Positions 61,337 through 64,000 of a stretch of 64,000 nucleotides of DNA are shown piece by piece. The DNA is from Actinomycetota bacterium (lineage in GTDB: Bacteria; Actinomycetota; UBA4738; HRBIN12). The DNA lies in assembly GCA_026003015.1 (NCBI GenBank), contig BPGL01000001.1, positions 190,922 through 254,921 on the forward strand. The letters are read 5' to 3'. A model generated the notes under the pieces. That model was not told the DNA's origin. It saw only the letters and a list, made by a program, of their open reading frames with translations, and did no database searches. The position numbers and the translations under genes were made by a program. Position 1 is the first letter of the stretch. Every line of letters begins with the position of its first letter.

Positions 61337-62993
61337 AGCGGCGCGGCTCGTCTTCCTCGGTGGCGTCGGCGAGGTCGGTCGCAACATGGCCGCCGTCGAG
61401 CTCGACGGGCGGTTGCTGCTGATCGACGCCGGACTGTCGTTCCCCTCGGCCGAGATGCCGGGCATCGATCTCGTCCTGCCGGACTTCACGTGGGTGCTGG
61501 AGCGGGCCGACGCCGTCGAGGCGGTCGTGCTCACCCACGGGCACGAGGACCACGTCGGCGCCCTGCCGTACCTCCTGCGGGCGCTCGGGCGGCGGCTGCC
61601 GGTGCTGGGGACGGCGTTCACGCTCGAGCTGCTCGGTCCCAAGCTCGAGGAGCACGGCGTGGCCGAGCTCGCCGAGCGCCGCGTCGTGCGGCCGGACGGT
61701 TCCGAGGTCGTGGTGGGGGGGTTCCACCTGCGGTTCCTGCACGTCACCCACTCGATCCCCGACGGCGCGGCCGTCGCGATCGACACGCCGGCCGGAACGA
61801 TCCTGCACACGGGGGACTTCAAGATCGATCAGACGCCGATCGACGGGTGGCCGACCGACCTGCACGGACTGGCCGAGGAGGCCCGCCGGGGCGTGCACCT
61901 GCTCCTGTCGGACTCGACGAACGCCGAGGAGCCCGGGCACACGGTGAGCGAGCGCACGGTCGGGCCGGTGCTCGCGCGGATCGTCCGCGACGCCCCCGCG
62001 CTCGTCGTCGTCGCCTGCTTCTCGAGCCACATCCACCGGGTCCAGCAGGTCGTCGACGCCGCGATCGAGCACGGCCGGGTCGTCACCTTCCTCGGGCGCT
62101 CCATGCAGCAGAGCGTGGCCGCCGCCCGGCGCCTGGGGATCCTGCGCGTCGACGACCGCGACGTGGTGGACATCGCCGAGCTCGATCGGCTCGACCCCGG
62201 GCGGGTGGTCGTGATCTGCACCGGGTCCCAGGGAGAGCCGTTCAGCGCGCTCAGTCTGATGGCCGCGCGGGAGCACCGCTGGGTCCGGCTCCGGGAGGGC
62301 GACACGGTCGTGCTGTCCTCGAGCCTGGTGCCCGGCAACGAGCCGGCCATCCACCGCGTGGTCGACGCGCTGTACCGCACGGGGGCCGACGTCTACCACG
62401 TGCCCTCCGACCCGGTGCACGCGAGCGGGCACGCGGCCCAGGAGGAGCTGCGCCTGATGCTGACGCTCGTGCGCCCCCGCTGGTTCATCCCCATCCACGG
62501 GGAGCGGCGGCACCTGCAGCACCACGCGCGGCTGGCCGAGGAGGTCGGGATCGCCCGGGACCGGATCCTCGTGTGCGAGGACGGCGACCTCGTCGAGGTC
62601 GGCGAGGAGGTCCGGGTCGCCGGCCGGGTCCCCGCCGGGATGACGTTCGTCGACGGGCTGGGGATCGGCGATGTGGGGGGCGAGGTCCTGCGGGACCGCC
62701 GCAAGCTCGCGGCCGACGGCGTGGTCGTGGTCGTCGCCGGGATCGACCCGCACACCGGGGAGCTCGTGAGCGGCCCCGAGCTCCTCCATCTGGGCTTCGT
62801 GCACGAGGAGAGCTCGTCCGACATCCTTGAAGCCGCTCGGGAACGCGTCATGCTTGCGTTCCGGGAGGGCGCTGAGGCCCGGGTGACCGACCCCTCGGCG
62901 CTGCAGCAGCACGTCCGCCGCGTGCTGAAGCGGTACTTCCTGGAGGTGACCCAGCGGCGGCCGGTGATCCTGCCGGTGATCTTGGAGGTGTAG
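61317..62993 (+). CDS. rnj: Ribonuclease J
   Basis: RNase J is a 5'-3' exo- and endoribonuclease of the metallo-beta-lactamase (beta-CASP) family. The 558-residue protein has LVFLGGVGEVGRNMAAVEL, metal motif VVLTHGHEDHVGALPYLL near residue 76, FLHVTHSIPDGAAVAID, ILHTGDFKIDQTP, LLSDSTNAEEPGHTVSE, VICTGSQGEPFSALSLMA and FIPIHGERRHLQHHARLA. ATG start inside the end of dapA. Confidence 0.95.
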   Translation: MPASSAEAARLVFLGGVGEVGRNMAAVELDGRLLLIDAGLSFPSAEMPGIDLVLPDFTWVLERADAVEAVVLTHGHEDHVGALPYLLRALGRRLPVLGTAFTLELLGPKLEEHGVAELAERRVVRPDGSEVVVGGFHLRFLHVTHSIPDGAAVAIDTPAGTILHTGDFKIDQTPIDGWPTDLHGLAEEARRGVHLLLSDSTNAEEPGHTVSERTVGPVLARIVRDAPALVVVACFSSHIHRVQQVVDAAIEHGRVVTFLGRSMQQSVAAARRLGILRVDDRDVVDIAELDRLDPGRVVVICTGSQGEPFSALSLMAAREHRWVRLREGDTVVLSSSLVPGNEPAIHRVVDALYRTGADVYHVPSDPVHASGHAAQEELRLMLTLVRPRWFIPIHGERRHLQHHARLAEEVGIARDRILVCEDGDLVEVGEEVRVAGRVPAGMTFVDGLGIGDVGGEVLRDRRKLAADGVVVVVAGIDPHTGELVSGPELLHLGFVHEESSSDILEAARERVMLAFREGAEARVTDPSALQQHVRRVLKRYFLEVTQRRPVILPVILEV

Positions 62994-63014
62994 CCCGACC
63001 GAGGAGCGCGAGAC

Positions 63015-64000
63015 GTGCCGACGAAGACTTCCCCCTCGCGACGCCGGAGCGCGTCGCGGGCGTCGAGCTCGCGGGGCCGGCGCGGTCCCGCGAGGACCCC
63101 GGTCCGCGAGATCCTGTCCCCCTGGGCGCGCGACGCCCTCGGGATCGCCCTGGTCGTCCTGGGCCTGCTCGCGGTTCTCGCCGTGTGGTTCGGCACCGGT
63201 GGGCCGGTCGGGCGCGGGCTCGCCTGGGCGCTGCGCGGAGCCCTCGGTCTGGGCGCGGCGGCCTTCCCGCTCGTCGGGCTCTACTGGGGGGTCGTGCTCG
63301 TGCGCGACGTCGCGCGCGAGGAGCGCGTCCGGATCCTGATCGGCTGCGTCGCGCTCGCGGCCGGGGCTCTCGGCGGGCTGTCGCTCGTCGCCGGGAACCC
63401 CGGCCCGCTCGCGGGCTTCGACGGCGGCCGCGGGGTCGGCGTGGCGGAGGCCGGGGGGCTCCTCGGCGCCCTCGTCGCCCGCCCGCTGTCGCAGGTGATC
63501 TCCCCGATCGGCGCCGGCCTCGTCTGCGTCGCGCTGATCGTCCTGGGGTCGTTGATCGCGACGGGCACGCCGATCGCGACCGCGTGGGGATGGGTCCGCG
63601 ACTACTTCACGGCCGCCGACGTCGACGACGACGTCGAGGCCGAGGAGGGCCTCGAGGAGGCCGAGCTCGAGGCCGAGGAGGACCGGGAGGGGGCCGAGGA
63701 GGAGCCCGTGGGGCCCGTCGTCTCGGGGCCGCTCCTTCGGGTCCCCGAGGCCGCCGCCGGCCGGTGGGCGCGCCTCGCGCGTCGGCTCCGGGAGCTCCGC
63801 GTGTTCCTCGGGCTGGTCGACCCCGAGGCCGAGTCGCCGGTCGTTCGGATCCCCGAGGCCGCCGCCCCCTCCGTCCCCGAGGCCGCGACCGAGACGGGCG
63901 AGACGTGGGCGGCCGCGTCGCCCGAGCCCCCCGCGGCCGAACCCGAGGCGCCGTCGGTCCGCCCCCGGCGCGGCCGGACCGTGCACACGTCGGACGGTCC
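63015..64000 (+). CDS. ftsK: DNA translocase FtsK, N-terminal part, runs off the window
   Basis: An open frame from a GTG at 63015 continues past the window end (about 328 residues seen). It has a basic N-terminus ([20 protein letters not shown]), then about four membrane spans (ALGIALVVLGLLAVLAVWFG, GAAAFPLVGLYWGVVLV, IGCVALAAGALGGLSLVAG, GLVCVALIVLGSLIATG), then an acidic linker (VEAEEGLEEAELEAEEDREG) and a Pro/Ala-rich stretch. This layout and position after rnj match FtsK/SpoIIIE; the motor domain lies beyond the edge. Confidence 0.85.
   Translation, partial: MPTKTSPSRRRSASRASSSRGRRGPARTPVREILSPWARDALGIALVVLGLLAVLAVWFGTGGPVGRGLAWALRGALGLGAAAFPLVGLYWGVVLVRDVAREERVRILIGCVALAAGALGGLSLVAGNPGPLAGFDGGRGVGVAEAGGLLGALVARPLSQVISPIGAGLVCVALIVLGSLIATGTPIATAWGWVRDYFTAADVDDDVEAEEGLEEAELEAEEDREGAEEEPVGPVVSGPLLRVPEAAAGRWARLARRLRELRVFLGLVDPEAESPVVRIPEAAAPSVPEAATETGETWAAASPEPPAAEPEAPSVRPRRGRTVHTSDG

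Noticed and set aside
1-64000. tRNA, rRNA, 4.5S RNA or CRISPR array
   Set aside because: I saw no cloverleaf, rRNA segment or spaced direct repeats by reading the gaps; nearly every gap is shorter than 160 bases. A tRNAscan/Infernal run would be decisive.

Overview
The window is one continuous block of very high-GC (visibly around 70 % or more) bacterial core genome. It carries 68 protein genes packed nearly end to end and no RNA gene, CRISPR array, insertion sequence or prophage that I can see. Eight genes are on the minus strand. Actinomycetota is indicated by a SepIVA/DivIVA-like gene next to a DUF177 gene, a DUF2469 gene after rnhB, a WhiG-class sigma gene beside dprA-xerC, a two-CXXC L28, an Eis-type acetyltransferase, and gene order that follows the Mycobacterium chromosome from about recG-coaD-rnc-smc-ftsY-ffh through rpsB-pyrH-dxr-ispG, nusA-infB and pnp to dapA-rnj-ftsK. 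Class cannot be fixed from the sequence alone; a deep-branching, uncultured lineage is possible.

Layout. 1-12.2 kb: thiL end, rpmB, recG, rsmD, coaD, a coiled-coil division protein, DUF177-rpmF-rnc, a MutM-like glycosylase, pncA (reverse), acyP, smc and ftsY. 12.2-19.4 kb: a two-component pair, ffh, rpsP, khpA, rimM, trmD, rplS, lepB, rnhB and DUF2469, i.e. protein targeting and ribosome/tRNA maturation. 19.4-26.9 kb: yraN, a reverse-strand PLP decarboxylase, yifB(comM)-dprA-xerC-sigma factor (DNA uptake and processing) and an M23 peptidase. 27-29.6 kb: a beta-propeller protein coupled to a multi-span membrane protein. 29.7-40.3 kb: rpsB-tsf-pyrH-frr-cdsA-dxr-rseP, a PhoB/PhoR-like pair, yjbQ and ispG. 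40.3-43.6 kb: a reverse block of trpE, trpG and a membrane glycosyltransferase. 43.7-58 kb: proS, rimP-nusA-ylxR-infB-DUF503-rbfA-nrnA-truB-ribF-rpsO-pnp-pepR-dapB. 58-64 kb: an Eis-like acetyltransferase, a lipoprotein, a cobalamin adenosyltransferase (reverse), dapA, rnj and the start of ftsK.

Sequence quality matters here. Between 12.7 and 17.2 kb the histidine kinase, ffh, khpA, rimM and trmD are broken by about 30 single-base indels, nearly all insertions in G/C runs, although rpsP between them is intact. Isolated single indels also break pncA, rnhB, dprA, xerC, rimP, nusA and infB. Because most of these genes are essential and read perfectly once one base is dropped, I treat the breaks as sequence errors and annotate the intended gene.

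Regulation. At least 17 genes have a TAnnnT box ending 6-10 bases before the start codon, which predicts leaderless or nearly leaderless mRNAs. Two of them (yraN, yifB) add a TGTCAG element at the spacing of the mycobacterial PafBC DNA-damage promoter. Other signals are a CRP-like palindrome before the M23 peptidase, a hairpin in the rimP-nusA leader and a long rpsO-pnp intergenic hairpin. I found no clearly new multi-gene system; the most unusual items are the MutM-like protein without its catalytic proline, the lysine/alanine-tailed sigma factor, the acidic repeat extension on CdsA and the uncharacterised propeller/membrane pair.
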